From NCBI RefSeq assembly GCF_003234115.2, contig NZ_CP126251.1, positions 2,852,001 through 2,916,000 of the forward strand: DNA of 64,000 bases, in the 5' to 3' direction. Positions within the stretch are counted from its first letter, which is position 1. Every line of letters begins with the position of its first letter. The notes beneath the pieces are model-generated. The model did not search any database. It saw only the letters and a program-made list of their open reading frames with translations, and was not told where the DNA came from. The position numbers and the translations under genes are program-made. Source of the DNA: Curtobacterium sp. MCPF17_002. GTDB taxonomy: Bacteria > Actinomycetota > Actinomycetes > Actinomycetales > Microbacteriaceae. Shown in pieces: positions 16,781 through 27,818 of this stretch.

Positions 16781-17437
16781 TCAGAACCGCTCGCCCGTGG
16801 GGTCCTGCGCCGTCCGGTCGATGAGCTCCTCGCCGCCGACGGGCTCGCCCTCCCAGTCGACCAGGCGCCAGCCGTCCGCGAACGACCCCTCGAGCTCGAC
16901 GATGCCGGTGTTCTCGAGGTTGCGCTTCGTGCCGAACTCGTCCGGGGTGTTGTGCGCGGCCGCGCTCGACCACGTCCGGATCGCCGCTCCGTGACTGACC
17001 GCCGCCGCGACCTCGACCCCGCTCGCCTCGATGCGACGGATCGCGTCGTCGTAGCGGGCGAAGAACTCGTCGCCGCTCTCGGCTCTGGGCATCCGCGTGC
17101 TGCGGTCGCCCGCCGACCAGCCGTGCACCGTCGAGATGTACATCTGCACGGACACCTTGTCGCTCTTGCCCTGGGTGTCGCCGGCCTCGATCTCGCGGAG
17201 GCCGGGGAGCACCACCGGCTCGAGGCCGAGCGCGGCGGCGAGGGGTGCCGCGGTGACCTGCGTCCGGACCATCGTCGAGGTGAAGAGCCGCTCGATGCCC
17301 CGGTCCGCGAGGGCGGCCGGGAGCGCGTCGGCCTGCCGCTGCCCGAGCTCCGTCAGGCCGGGACCGGGCACCTCGGCGTCGAGGACGCCGTGCACGTTCG
17401 CGGGGGTCTGGCCGTGGCGGATGAGCAGCAGTCGCAT
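16781..17437 (-). CDS. Histidine phosphatase family protein
   Basis: Predicted 218-residue phosphatase or mutase of the phosphoglycerate-mutase-like superfamily. The catalytic histidine is in LLLIRHGQTPAN at the N-terminus and the second histidine in AAAVSHGAAIRTW near residue 148; the conserved arginine is in FTSTMVRTQVTA and the acidic residue in LREIEAGDTQG. The substrate is not predictable. TAGGGT lies exactly 6 nt before the ATG and no ribosome site is present, so the mRNA is probably leaderless. It is a single gene facing glpD. Confidence 0.92.
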   Translation of the reverse strand: MRLLLIRHGQTPANVHGVLDAEVPGPGLTELGQRQADALPAALADRGIERLFTSTMVRTQVTAAPLAAALGLEPVVLPGLREIEAGDTQGKSDKVSVQMYISTVHGWSAGDRSTRMPRAESGDEFFARYDDAIRRIEASGVEVAAAVSHGAAIRTWSSAAAHNTPDEFGTKRNLENTGIVELEGSFADGWRLVDWEGEPVGGEELIDRTAQDPTGERF

Positions 17438-17506
17438 GGAGCCACCCTACGGAACACCGCCGACGCGGGCGGCGCGGGCGGCGCGGGCGCCCCGTAGCAT
17501 CGCGAC

Positions 17507-18031
17507 ATGGCGATCGAACCCGAGACGAAGAACTGGACCTGGGTCATCGAGGCCGCGTGCCCGGAGTGCGGCTACGACGGCAGCGCGGTGACGATCCGCG
17601 ACGTGCCGGGCATCATCGAGGCGAACGCCTCGGCGTGGCCCGCCGTGCTCGGCCGCGACGACGTCCACGAGCGCCCCGACGACCACACGTGGTCTCCGCT
17701 CGAGTACGGCGCACACGTCCGCGACGTGCACCGGAAGATGGCGGAGCGGCTCGCGCTCATGCTCGCCGAGGACGCTCCGACCTTCGCGAACTGGGACCAG
17801 GACGCCACGGCGGTCGACGACCGCTACGGCGAGCAGGACCCCGCGGTGGTCGCCCGCGAACTCGGCGAGGCAGCGCACCGTGCGGCGAGGGCGTTCGACG
17901 ACGTCCGCGACGACCAGCTCGAGCGCACCGGCCTCCGGTCCGACGGCAGCGCCTTCACGGTCGCGACCCTCGCCACGTACTACGCGCACGACCCGGTGCA
18001 CCACCTCTGGGACGTGCGGCGCACGCAGTAG
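17507..18031 (+). CDS. DinB-family protein
   Basis: Predicted 174-residue four-helix-bundle protein of the DinB superfamily, whose members are metal-dependent and often thiol transferases. The likely metal ligands are the histidines in GAHVRDVHRKM near residue 70 and in HDPVHHLWDV near the C-terminus. The N-terminus holds ACPECGYDG, a two-cysteine motif common to the actinobacterial DinB subgroup. TAGCAT lies 6 nt before the ATG with no ribosome site, again pointing to a leaderless mRNA. The promoter region contains a GGCGCGGGC tandem repeat. It is a single gene convergent with the following SorC gene. Confidence 0.85.
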   Translation: MAIEPETKNWTWVIEAACPECGYDGSAVTIRDVPGIIEANASAWPAVLGRDDVHERPDDHTWSPLEYGAHVRDVHRKMAERLALMLAEDAPTFANWDQDATAVDDRYGEQDPAVVARELGEAAHRAARAFDDVRDDQLERTGLRSDGSAFTVATLATYYAHDPVHHLWDVRRTQ

Positions 18032-18045
18032 CGGACACGCCTGAC

Positions 18046-18087
18046 GGCCTGGAGGCGCGTGGCGGCGCCGTCACGCGCCTCCAGGCC
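18046..18087. terminator. CTGGAGGCGCGG-type palindrome between convergent genes
   Basis: Fifteen-base arms GGCCTGGAGGCGCGT and ACGCGCCTCCAGGCC pair perfectly around a 12-nt loop. It ends 4 bp before the stop codon of the SorC gene and begins 15 bp after the DinB gene. Confidence 0.7.
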
Positions 18088-18090
18088 GGT

Positions 18091-19056
18091 TCAGGCGAGC
18101 GCGTCGAGCAGGGCGCGCGCCGTCGCGGCGTCCGTCACCAGCTCGTTGACGAGCCCACCGCGCACCGCGCCGACGATGCTCGGCACCTTGGACGCGCCGA
18201 CCGCCACCCCGACGGCGTGCGGGACGGCGGCGAGCAGCTCGCGCGAGGTCCGCACCATCCGGTCGCTCCCGGGGAACTCGATCGCCGAACCGTCGGCCGC
18301 GTAGAAGTTGAGGGAGACGTCGCCGGCGGCCCGGTCGAACACGGCGTCCTCGACGGGGACGCCCCGGGCGAGCGCGTCACGGGTCGGGGTCGGGGCGCCG
18401 ATGCCGAGGATCGCGCCCTTCGCCCGGCCCCAGAGCCCGACGACGTGCTGGAAGGCGGGGTCCTCGTCGAGCGAGGAGCGCATCGCCGGCGACGGCAGCG
18501 CCTGGGCGAAGAGGAACGCCGGGATCGCTCCCGAGTGCTCGGCGGCGGTGCGGGTGATCTCGTTGGTCTGGAACCACGGCATCGGGTCAGCCTGACCACC
18601 CACCGTCGGGACGAGCTGGACGCCGGCCAGTGGCGGCATGCCGGCGCGGGCGACGTCGTGGACGGTGCGACCCGAGGACATGAGGACGGCGTCGCCGGGC
18701 ACGAGCGCCATCCCCTCGATCGCGGCGGCGAGCGGCGCGGCGAGGTCGGCGCCGAGGGTGGCTGTGTGGGTGACGGCGGCGAGGTGGACCGCCCGGAGGC
18801 CGAGCACGACCTGCAGCCGCTCCGCGAGGGCGACGGTCTCGTCCTGGAAGGGGTCGACGACCTCGATGCGGACGAGCCCGGCCTTCCGGGCCTCGGCCAC
18901 GAGCCGGCTCACGGTCGGGCGGGAGACCCCGAGGCGCGAGGCGATCTCGACCTGGGTGGCGTCCTCGAGGTAGTACATCCGGGCCGCCTGGTAGACGGTG
19001 TCGAGCGGGAAGCGGGTCCGGGAACCCTCCACGCCGGCGGTGCTCTCGGAGGACAT
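18091..19056 (-). CDS. SorC-family sugar-binding transcriptional regulator
   Basis: Predicted 321-residue regulator with the same plan as the SorC protein at 13.8 kb. Winged helix: QAARMYYLEDATQVEIASRL and SRPTVSRLVAEARKAGLVRI; effector domain with SSGRTVHDVA and ILGIGAPTPT. The ATG at 19056 has AAGGGT about 10 nt upstream; a GTG at 19086 is possible. It is divergent from an RpiB-family isomerase gene, so it likely responds to a sugar or polyol phosphate handled by that enzyme (inference). No kinase or transporter for such a sugar is adjacent. Confidence 0.9.
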   Translation of the reverse strand: MSSESTAGVEGSRTRFPLDTVYQAARMYYLEDATQVEIASRLGVSRPTVSRLVAEARKAGLVRIEVVDPFQDETVALAERLQVVLGLRAVHLAAVTHTATLGADLAAPLAAAIEGMALVPGDAVLMSSGRTVHDVARAGMPPLAGVQLVPTVGGQADPMPWFQTNEITRTAAEHSGAIPAFLFAQALPSPAMRSSLDEDPAFQHVVGLWGRAKGAILGIGAPTPTRDALARGVPVEDAVFDRAAGDVSLNFYAADGSAIEFPGSDRMVRTSRELLAAVPHAVGVAVGASKVPSIVGAVRGGLVNELVTDAATARALLDALA

Positions 19057-19193
19057 GCGGCGGGACCCTTCGTCTCGATCGGACACCGCGATCGTAGTCC
19101 GGACACCCGGCAGAAATGCTGTTCTGGACGATTGTTCCGCGGTGTAGCCTCGATGGGGAGCCGCGCGCTGCGGCAGAACCGGAGGGTGAACGC

Positions 19194-19676
19194 ATGACGT
19201 ACCGTCTCGTGATCGGGTCCGACGACGCCGGGTTCGACTACAAGGAGATCATCAAGGCCGACCTGCAGCAGGACGACCGGGTCGCCTCGGTCGTCGACGT
19301 CGGGGTGGACGCCGACGGGCACACCGCCTACCCGCACGTCGCGGTCGACGCCGCCCGACTCGTCGCGAACGGCGAGGCCGACCGGGCGATCCTGATCTGC
19401 GGCACCGGACTCGGTGTGGCGATCAGCGCGAACAAGGTCCCCGGGATCCGGGCGGTCACCGCGCACGACTCGTACTCGGTGGAACGGTCGGTCCTCTCGA
19501 ACGACGCCCAGGTCCTCTGCATGGGGCAGCGCGTGGTCGGCGTGGAGCTCGCGCGGCGTCTCGCGAAGGAGTGGCTCGGCTACGAGTTCGACCGCTCCTC
19601 GGCCAGTGCCGAGAAGGTGCAGGCCATCTGTGAGTACGACGGCAGCGCGCCGGCCGGGGTCGACGCGCAGGCGTAG
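19194..19676 (+). CDS. RpiB/LacA/LacB-family sugar-phosphate isomerase
   Basis: Predicted 160-residue aldose-ketose phosphate isomerase of the RpiB family. [16 protein letters not shown] at the N-terminus and [21 protein letters not shown] in the middle are the phosphate-binding and active-site regions; the catalytic residue in this family lies in the ICGTGLG loop (Cys) and the base in the N-terminal Asp. It may act on ribose-5-phosphate or, as in the polyol-specific DerI group, on erythrulose-4-phosphate; the divergent SorC regulator favours the latter kind of inducible role (inference). GGAGGGTGA precedes the ATG at 19194. Confidence 0.88.
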   Translation: MTYRLVIGSDDAGFDYKEIIKADLQQDDRVASVVDVGVDADGHTAYPHVAVDAARLVANGEADRAILICGTGLGVAISANKVPGIRAVTAHDSYSVERSVLSNDAQVLCMGQRVVGVELARRLAKEWLGYEFDRSSASAEKVQAICEYDGSAPAGVDAQA

Positions 19677-19842
19677 CGCTCCCGCTCCGCGGCGCCTCAT
19701 CCCCCGGTCGAGCGGGATCATCCTCGCGGCGGACGACGTCGGCACACGCACGAGCGATCGTGGGAACACGACGACGTCCAGGGTCCTGTCGGGGGCCGGA
19801 CGTACCGTACCCACGACTCCGATGCTCCACGAGGGGAACCCG

Positions 19843-20928
19843 ATGAAGAAGTCAGCCTGGCTGCCAGCAGTCATCGCGCCGGTCGTGGTGGCCGCCGCCG
19901 TCGCCGTCGCCGCGCCGATGATCGCGAACGCCGCGAACGACCCGATCGCAGGGACGGACCCGAGCGCCGCCGACGTCATCGCCAGCATCGCGAAGTCCTC
20001 CGACGCGCAGTACTCCGGCAAGCTCGTGCAGACGAGCGACCTCGGTCTCCCCGAGCTCCCGACCGGCTCGGGCGGTTCCTCGCTCGAGGGGAACGCCTCA
20101 GACGTGCTCGGACTCCTCACCTCGTCGCACACCGCCCGCGTCTACGTCGACGGCGCCGACAAGCAGCGCGTCCAGTTGCTGCAGCAGCTCGCCGAGCAGG
20201 ACGTCGTCCGCAACGGGTCCGACGTCTGGACCTGGGACTCGAAGGAGCGGACGGCCACGCACGTCACCCTGCCGAAGGACGCCGCCAAACCCGAGGACGG
20301 CACCACCACACCGGCCGAGATCGCCGAACGCGCCGTCCAGGGCATCACTCCGACCACGAAGGTGTCGAAGCCGACCGAGGTCCGCGTCGCCGGGCAGGAC
20401 GCCTGGCAGATCACGCTGACCCCCAAGTCCTCCGGCACGCTCGTCGGCGCCGTGCGCCTGGCGGTCGACCAGCAGACGGGGCTCCCGCTCCGCGCCACGA
20501 TCGAGGCGGCGGGCCAGGACGACCCGGCCGTGCAGGTCGGCTTCACCAGCCTGTCCTACGGCGCCCCGGCCGCGCGACTCTTCGACTTCACGCCGCCGGC
20601 GAACGCGAAGGTGGAGACGAAGGACCTGTCCGACGCCGGCGCGCACGCGAAGGGCGACGCCGACCACCACCGCACCGACGGCAGCGCCACGGGCGCCGAC
20701 CCGACCTTCACCGGCAAGGGCTGGAGCACGATCGCCGAACTCCCCGCCGGGACGGTCGACCGGTCCGGCCTGGGCGACGACGCCTCGGGCCTCCTGAACC
20801 AGGTGACGAAGGCCGTCGACGGCGGCCGAGCGGTCCAGACGTCGCTCGTGTCGGTGTACCTGACCGACGACGGCCGTGTCCTCGCGGGTGCCGTGCCGGT
20901 GTCCGCGTTGGTCGCCGCCGCCAAGTGA
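19843..20928 (+). CDS. LolA-like lipoprotein-carrier-fold protein
   Basis: Predicted 361-residue exported protein. An N-terminal signal sequence (KKSAWLPAVIAPVVVAAAVAVAAPM, ending around AANA) is followed by a LolA/LolB-type half-barrel domain with SSDAQYSGKLVQ, WTWDSKERTATHV and QDAWQITLTP motifs, as in the actinobacterial DUF2092/LolA-like family. It lacks a lipobox cysteine. The stop codon overlaps the start of an ABC ATPase gene (GTGA), so the three genes form a coupled operon; the protein may load or sense a hydrophobic or lipidated cargo for the exporter. GAGGGGAA lies 5 nt before the ATG at 19843. Confidence 0.8.
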   Translation: MKKSAWLPAVIAPVVVAAAVAVAAPMIANAANDPIAGTDPSAADVIASIAKSSDAQYSGKLVQTSDLGLPELPTGSGGSSLEGNASDVLGLLTSSHTARVYVDGADKQRVQLLQQLAEQDVVRNGSDVWTWDSKERTATHVTLPKDAAKPEDGTTTPAEIAERAVQGITPTTKVSKPTEVRVAGQDAWQITLTPKSSGTLVGAVRLAVDQQTGLPLRATIEAAGQDDPAVQVGFTSLSYGAPAARLFDFTPPANAKVETKDLSDAGAHAKGDADHHRTDGSATGADPTFTGKGWSTIAELPAGTVDRSGLGDDASGLLNQVTKAVDGGRAVQTSLVSVYLTDDGRVLAGAVPVSALVAAAK

Positions 20929-21875
20929 GCACGACCGCACCCGACCTCGCGATCCGCACCACCGGGCTGGCGAAGGTCTTCCGCAAGCAGCGCGCGGTCG
21001 ACGGCATCGACCTCGCCGTCCCCCGCGGCGCCGTCTTCGGGTTCCTCGGGCCGAACGGCTCCGGCAAGACGACCACGATCCGGATGCTGCTCGGCCTGTC
21101 GAGCGCGACCGGCGGCAGCATCGAGCTGCTCGGACGGTCGATGCCGAAGGCGTTGCACGACGTCCTGCCCCGGGTCGGTGCGCTCGTCGAGGGTCCGGCG
21201 TTCTACCCGTACCTCTCCGGCCGGGCGAACCTCCTCCGCTTCGACGCCGCCGACCCCACCTCGGACCCGCGCACCCGGAAGGACCGCGTGGCGAGCGCCC
21301 TCGACCGCGTCGGGCTGACCCACGCCGCCGACAAGAAGGCGCACGCGTACTCGCTCGGCATGAAGCAGCGGCTGGGCCTCGCGAACGCCCTGCTCGCACC
21401 GCGGGACCTGCTCGTGCTCGACGAACCGACGAACGGCCTCGACCCGCAGGGCACGCGCGAGGTCCGGAACCTCATCCGCTCCCTCGCCGACGACGGCACG
21501 ACGGTGTTCGTGTCGAGTCACCTGCTCGCCGAGATCGAGCAGGTGTGCACCCACGCCGCCGTGATGCGGACGGGCAAGCTCGTCGCGCAGGGCTCGATGG
21601 ACGAGCTCCGGTCCTCCGGTGCCCGCACGGTGACGGTCCGCACGCCGGACCTCGGCCAGGCCGGCACGGTCCTGACGCGCCTCGGCCTGACCCCGCGGCA
21701 CGACGGCGGAGCGGACGTGCTCGTCGCGGACCTGCCCCACGAGGTCCTGCCCGAGACGATCACCGCCGAGCTCGTGCGTGCGGACGTCCGGGTGCGCGGA
21801 CTGACCGTCGGCGGGGGCACCCTCGAGGACCTCTTCGTCGCACTCACCGGGGAGGGATTCGATGTCGCAGCCTGA
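20925..21875 (+). CDS. ABC exporter ATP-binding protein
   Basis: Predicted 316-residue ATPase. Walker A GPNGSGKTTT near residue 43, signature LGMKQRLGLA, Walker B LLVLDEPTNGLDPQGTREV and the switch histidine in FVSSHLLAEIEQ are all intact. The C-terminal extension (SGARTVTVRTPD region) matches the type-2 ABC exporter group seen in antibiotic or lipid export. It overlaps the LolA-like gene by 4 bp and the following permease gene by 14 bp, so it works with that permease. Confidence 0.93.
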   Translation: MSTTAPDLAIRTTGLAKVFRKQRAVDGIDLAVPRGAVFGFLGPNGSGKTTTIRMLLGLSSATGGSIELLGRSMPKALHDVLPRVGALVEGPAFYPYLSGRANLLRFDAADPTSDPRTRKDRVASALDRVGLTHAADKKAHAYSLGMKQRLGLANALLAPRDLLVLDEPTNGLDPQGTREVRNLIRSLADDGTTVFVSSHLLAEIEQVCTHAAVMRTGKLVAQGSMDELRSSGARTVTVRTPDLGQAGTVLTRLGLTPRHDGGADVLVADLPHEVLPETITAELVRADVRVRGLTVGGGTLEDLFVALTGEGFDVAA

Positions 21876-22800
21876 GACCTCCACCGGTACCGCCGACAGC
21901 ACCGCCGACGGCACCGCCGGCCCGGTCACCGCCACCGCAGGTCCCGACGCCGCGGCCGCCGGGAACCCCGCGCCGATCGCCCGTCGCCAGCGACCCTTCG
22001 CGCTCCTCGGGTCCGAACTCGCCCTGGTCTTCCGCCGACGCCGCACCTGGGCGATGCTCGGCGCGCTCGGCCTCGTCCCGATCCTCATCGCCGTCGCGGT
22101 CCGTCTCACCACGTCGGGTGACGACGGCGGTCCGGCGTTCCTCGGCGACATCACGAACAACGGCCTGTTCGTGTCGTTCACCGCACTGACGGTCTCGATC
22201 CCGCTGTTCCTGCCGCTCACCGTCGGGGTCGTCGCGGGCGACACGGTCGCGGGCGAGGCGAGCCACGGCACCATCCGGTACCTGCTCGTCGCGCCCACCG
22301 GTCGCGTCCGGTTCATCCTCGTGAAGTACGCGGGAGCCGTGGCGTTCTGCCTCGCGGCCACGCTCCTCATCGTGCTCGTCGGCGCGGCGATCGGCGCGGT
22401 GCTGTTCCCGATCGGCCCGGTGACCCTGCTGTCGGGCACGCAGGTGGACGGCTGGTCGTACGCCGGCCGCGCCCTCCTCCTCGCGCTCTACGTCACGCTG
22501 TCGATGCTCGGGCTGTCGGCGATCGGGCTGTTCGCGTCGACGCTGACGAGCGTGCCGGTCGGGGCGATGGCCTCGACGGTCGTCCTCGCCGGGGCGTCAC
22601 AGGTGCTCGACCAGCTGCCGCAGCTCGACTGGCTGCACCCGTACCTGTTCTCGCACCAGTGGCTCGCGTTCGGGGACCTGCTCCGCGACCCGATCGCGTT
22701 CGACTCCTTCGGGTCGAACGCCCTGCTGCAGCTCGGCTACGTCGTGGTCTTCGGCGCGCTGGCCTACAGCCGGTTCGCCACGAAGGACATCCTGAGCTGA
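21862..22800 (+). CDS. ABC-2-type exporter permease
   Basis: Predicted 312-residue membrane subunit. A Thr/Ala-rich cytoplasmic N-terminus of about 40 residues is followed by six hydrophobic segments: VIAVRL-region, SFTALTVSIPLFLPLTVGVVAG, AVAFCLAATLLIVLVGAAIGAV, a helix around YVTLSMLGLSAIGLFAS, AMASTVVLAGASQVL and LLQLGYVVVFGALAY. The SHGTIRYLLVAPTGR loop after the second is the ABC-2 hallmark. The start overlaps the ATPase gene. Cargo unknown. Confidence 0.88.
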   Translation: MSQPETSTGTADSTADGTAGPVTATAGPDAAAAGNPAPIARRQRPFALLGSELALVFRRRRTWAMLGALGLVPILIAVAVRLTTSGDDGGPAFLGDITNNGLFVSFTALTVSIPLFLPLTVGVVAGDTVAGEASHGTIRYLLVAPTGRVRFILVKYAGAVAFCLAATLLIVLVGAAIGAVLFPIGPVTLLSGTQVDGWSYAGRALLLALYVTLSMLGLSAIGLFASTLTSVPVGAMASTVVLAGASQVLDQLPQLDWLHPYLFSHQWLAFGDLLRDPIAFDSFGSNALLQLGYVVVFGALAYSRFATKDILS

Positions 22801-22803
22801 GCC

Positions 22804-22857
22804 GGGCGGCCGCCCGCAGAGGCGAGCAGGGCGGCCGCCCGCAGCAGGCGAGCAGGC
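22804..22857. repeat. Direct repeat of a GGGCGGCCGCCC palindrome
   Basis: Two copies of a 25-26-bp unit, each starting with the perfect palindrome GGGCGGCCGCCC, lie between the convergent ends of the exporter permease and the oxidoreductase gene. A terminator role is likely but not proven. Confidence 0.6.
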
Positions 22858-22867
22858 CGGGCCGCGC

Positions 22868-23929
22868 TCAGCTGGCCGGGCTGGCCGTCCCGCCCGCCAT
22901 CGTCTCGGTGTCGCTGCCCCGGTCGTCGGCGTACCGGTCGCGCAGGTCACGGGCCTTCTCGGACCGGTACCAGTCCAGCCGCGCCCCGGTCTCGACCGGC
23001 TGCATGCCGACGACGACCTTCCCGCGGGAGTGCATCTCGGCCAGGTCCTCGTACGCGTCCACGATGTACTCGAACGGGTAGTAGCCCGAGATGAGCACCT
23101 GGACGCGACGGTCCTCGACGGCCTTCGCGAGCATCGTGAGGTTCTCCATCGCCTCGACGTCTCCGGAGGGGGCGCGCAGGTACCGGATCTCGACGTCGCG
23201 GCGCTCCTCGGAGGACACGTACCGCCCGTCGTCGATGCCGAGCGCCGCCGCGAGGGCCTTCGAGGGCGCGTCGCCGTGGTTGTCGATGAACGCGGTGATC
23301 GGCCGTCCGTCGGCGATCTCGCGGATCCGGCCCTCCTCGCCGTCGCCGTACACGACGGGCAGGGTGCCGATCTGCCGCAGGTAGTCGTGGTTCCGCGCGC
23401 TGCCGAGGGCGATCACCGTGGCCCCGGCGTCGTGGGCGAGCTGGCACTCGATGTGCCCGACCCCGCCGGCCGCCGCGCTGATCACGACGGTGTCCTCCGG
23501 TCCGAGCTTGAGGTCCCGCACGATCGTGACCGCGGTGCACCCGGCGAGGTACAGACCGCCGGCGACCTCCCACCCGACGTGCGTCGGCTTGATGATGACG
23601 ACCTCGCGCGGCACCCGGATCCAGGTCGCGTGCGCGCCGCCCTCGGGGGCGTGCCCCATTACCTCGTCGCCGACCCGGATCCCCTTCACCGCGGAGCCCT
23701 TCGCCCGGACGATGCCGGCGAAGTCGACGCCCTGGTGCGCCGGGAAGTCGAGCTCGATGTGGTCGCGGAGCCGACCCTCGCGGAGGAACCGCTCGATGTG
23801 GTTCAGCCCGGCCGCGATGATCTCGACGACGACGTCGCCGGGCCCGGGTTCCGGACGTTCCTGGGGGACGAGCTCGACGACGTCGAAGTCGCCGTACCGG
23901 TCGTACTGGACTGCACTGCCGATCCGCAT
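22868..23929 (-). CDS. Zinc-binding-dehydrogenase family (quinone oxidoreductase-like) protein
   Basis: Predicted 353-residue medium-chain dehydrogenase/reductase. The GroES-like N-terminal domain (PGPGDVVVEIIAAGLNHIERF, GVDFAGIV) and the Rossmann domain with ISAAAGGVGHIECQLAHDAG are clear. The structural and catalytic zinc cysteines of true alcohol dehydrogenases are missing, so it is more like NADPH:quinone reductases. A C-terminal tail of about 25 polar residues is unusual. AAGGAGC precedes the ATG at 23929. It is a single gene; its substrate is unknown. Confidence 0.88.
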   Translation of the reverse strand: MRIGSAVQYDRYGDFDVVELVPQERPEPGPGDVVVEIIAAGLNHIERFLREGRLRDHIELDFPAHQGVDFAGIVRAKGSAVKGIRVGDEVMGHAPEGGAHATWIRVPREVVIIKPTHVGWEVAGGLYLAGCTAVTIVRDLKLGPEDTVVISAAAGGVGHIECQLAHDAGATVIALGSARNHDYLRQIGTLPVVYGDGEEGRIREIADGRPITAFIDNHGDAPSKALAAALGIDDGRYVSSEERRDVEIRYLRAPSGDVEAMENLTMLAKAVEDRRVQVLISGYYPFEYIVDAYEDLAEMHSRGKVVVGMQPVETGARLDWYRSEKARDLRDRYADDRGSDTETMAGGTASPAS

Positions 23930-24056
23930 GGGGTGCTCCTTCGCTGGAGAGGTGCACCCGGCCTACTCGGAGTTCCCGGATGCAACCCGAACGCGCGGGG
24001 TACCAGCGCACCCGCCCCCGGTGGTGCGGCTGGGACTCTCGACGTGCCCACCTGCT

Positions 24057-24098
24057 GCCTGGAGGCGCGGGGCGGGGCCGCCGGCGCGCCTCCAGGCC
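24057..24098. terminator. CTGGAGGCGCGG-type palindrome after the phosphoesterase gene
   Basis: Arms GCCTGGAGGCGCG and CGCGCCTCCAGGC pair perfectly around a GC-rich 15-nt centre, 14 bp after the stop codon of the metallophosphoesterase gene. Confidence 0.65.
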
Positions 24099-24111
24099 GG
24101 TGGTCAGCGCG

Positions 24112-25026
24112 TCAACGACCCGTGGACGCGCTGATGATGCGGGTCACCGTCTCCGCGTCGAAGTGGAACGCGAGGGGATCGGCGCCCGGTCGTGGAACGC
24201 GGAACGGGGTGGACCAGACGGAGCCGTCCTCGGCGACGTCGACGACGAGGGCGCCCGCGTCGACGTGCGCGGACTCCTCGGACCAGGGTCCGGTCACGTC
24301 GGTGTCGTTCGCGACACCCGGGGCGACGAGGACGGGCACCCCCGCGAGCGAGCCGGCGAAGTGGTGGTGGTAGTGCCCGGCGAGGACCACCCGGACGTCG
24401 GACCCGCGGATCGCGTCGGCGAGCGCCTCAGGGTTCCGCAGCTTGAGCGCGTCGTGCAGGGCGGTCGGCGCCGGCAGCGGCGGGTGGTGCAGGACCACGA
24501 CGGTGCCGTGCGGTGCGGGCGCACCGGCGAGCGCCGCGCGGAGCCGCTCGAGGGACGAGTCGTCGAGCTCGCCGTACCCGGCCCCCGGCACGCTCGTGTC
24601 GACGGTGACGATGCGCCGACCGGCGACGACGGACTGCCCCCACACCGGGACCGTCGGCGGGTGGTACTCCAGGGTGTGCGCGAGCGGCCGACCGCCCTCG
24701 CCGAGGACGTGCCCGTTCGCGAGCACCTGCCGGAACCCCTCGCGGAGGTCGTGGTTGCCCGGCACGGTGACCAGCGCCGCGCCGTGTCGTTCCGCCCAGC
24801 CGCCGACGCGCTCGAGCACGGCGGCGTACGACTCCGGGCTGCCGTCCTCGGAGACGTCGCCGGACACGACGACCAGGCCGACCCCGGGCACGTCGTCGGC
24901 CCGGGCGAGGACGCGCTCGAGCGCTGCCGTGGTGTCGACGGAGCCCTGGTGGAGGGCACCGTCGCCCGTCAGGTGGGTGTCGGAGAGGTGGAGGACGCGG
25001 AGGGTCCCCGGTGCGGGCGGCTGCAT
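24112..25026 (-). CDS. Calcineurin-like metallophosphoesterase (cyclic nucleotide phosphodiesterase-like)
   Basis: Predicted 304-residue two-metal phosphoesterase. All family motifs are present: LHLSDTHLTGDG (metal ligands Asp and His), VVSGDVSEDG, TVPGNHDLREG and VVLAGHYHHHFAG, in the order of the Icc/CpdA group that hydrolyses cyclic nucleotides or phosphodiesters. The ATG at 25026 is favoured because TAGCGT lies 7 nt upstream; the GTG at 25035 overlaps that hexamer. It is followed by a palindrome and stands alone, directly before the GH78 gene on the same strand. Confidence 0.9.
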   Translation of the reverse strand: MQPPAPGTLRVLHLSDTHLTGDGALHQGSVDTTAALERVLARADDVPGVGLVVVSGDVSEDGSPESYAAVLERVGGWAERHGAALVTVPGNHDLREGFRQVLANGHVLGEGGRPLAHTLEYHPPTVPVWGQSVVAGRRIVTVDTSVPGAGYGELDDSSLERLRAALAGAPAPHGTVVVLHHPPLPAPTALHDALKLRNPEALADAIRGSDVRVVLAGHYHHHFAGSLAGVPVLVAPGVANDTDVTGPWSEESAHVDAGALVVDVAEDGSVWSTPFRVPRPGADPLAFHFDAETVTRIISASTGR

Positions 25027-25078
25027 GCGGGCCACGCTAGCCGGGCGCCGAGGTGTTGGCGGCGCTCCCCCGCTGACG

Positions 25079-27727
<2,649 letters not shown>

Positions 27728-27768
27728 CGGACCTCCCCGTCCGGCGCATCGTCACGCTCGGTCCGGCC

Positions 27769-27780
27769 TGAAACGATTCA
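27769..27780. promoter_or_regulatory. Rhamnose-regulon operator (GH78 A promoter)
   Basis: TGAAACGATTCA, a 12-bp near-perfect palindrome with central CG typical of LacI-family operators, lies 41 bp before the GH78 A start. The identical sequence occurs at 31530, 39601 (inverse) and 49401. Confidence 0.75.
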
Positions 27781-27818
27781 CTGTGACAGGGTGCGTTGTC
27801 AAGCCCGACCGCGAGGCG

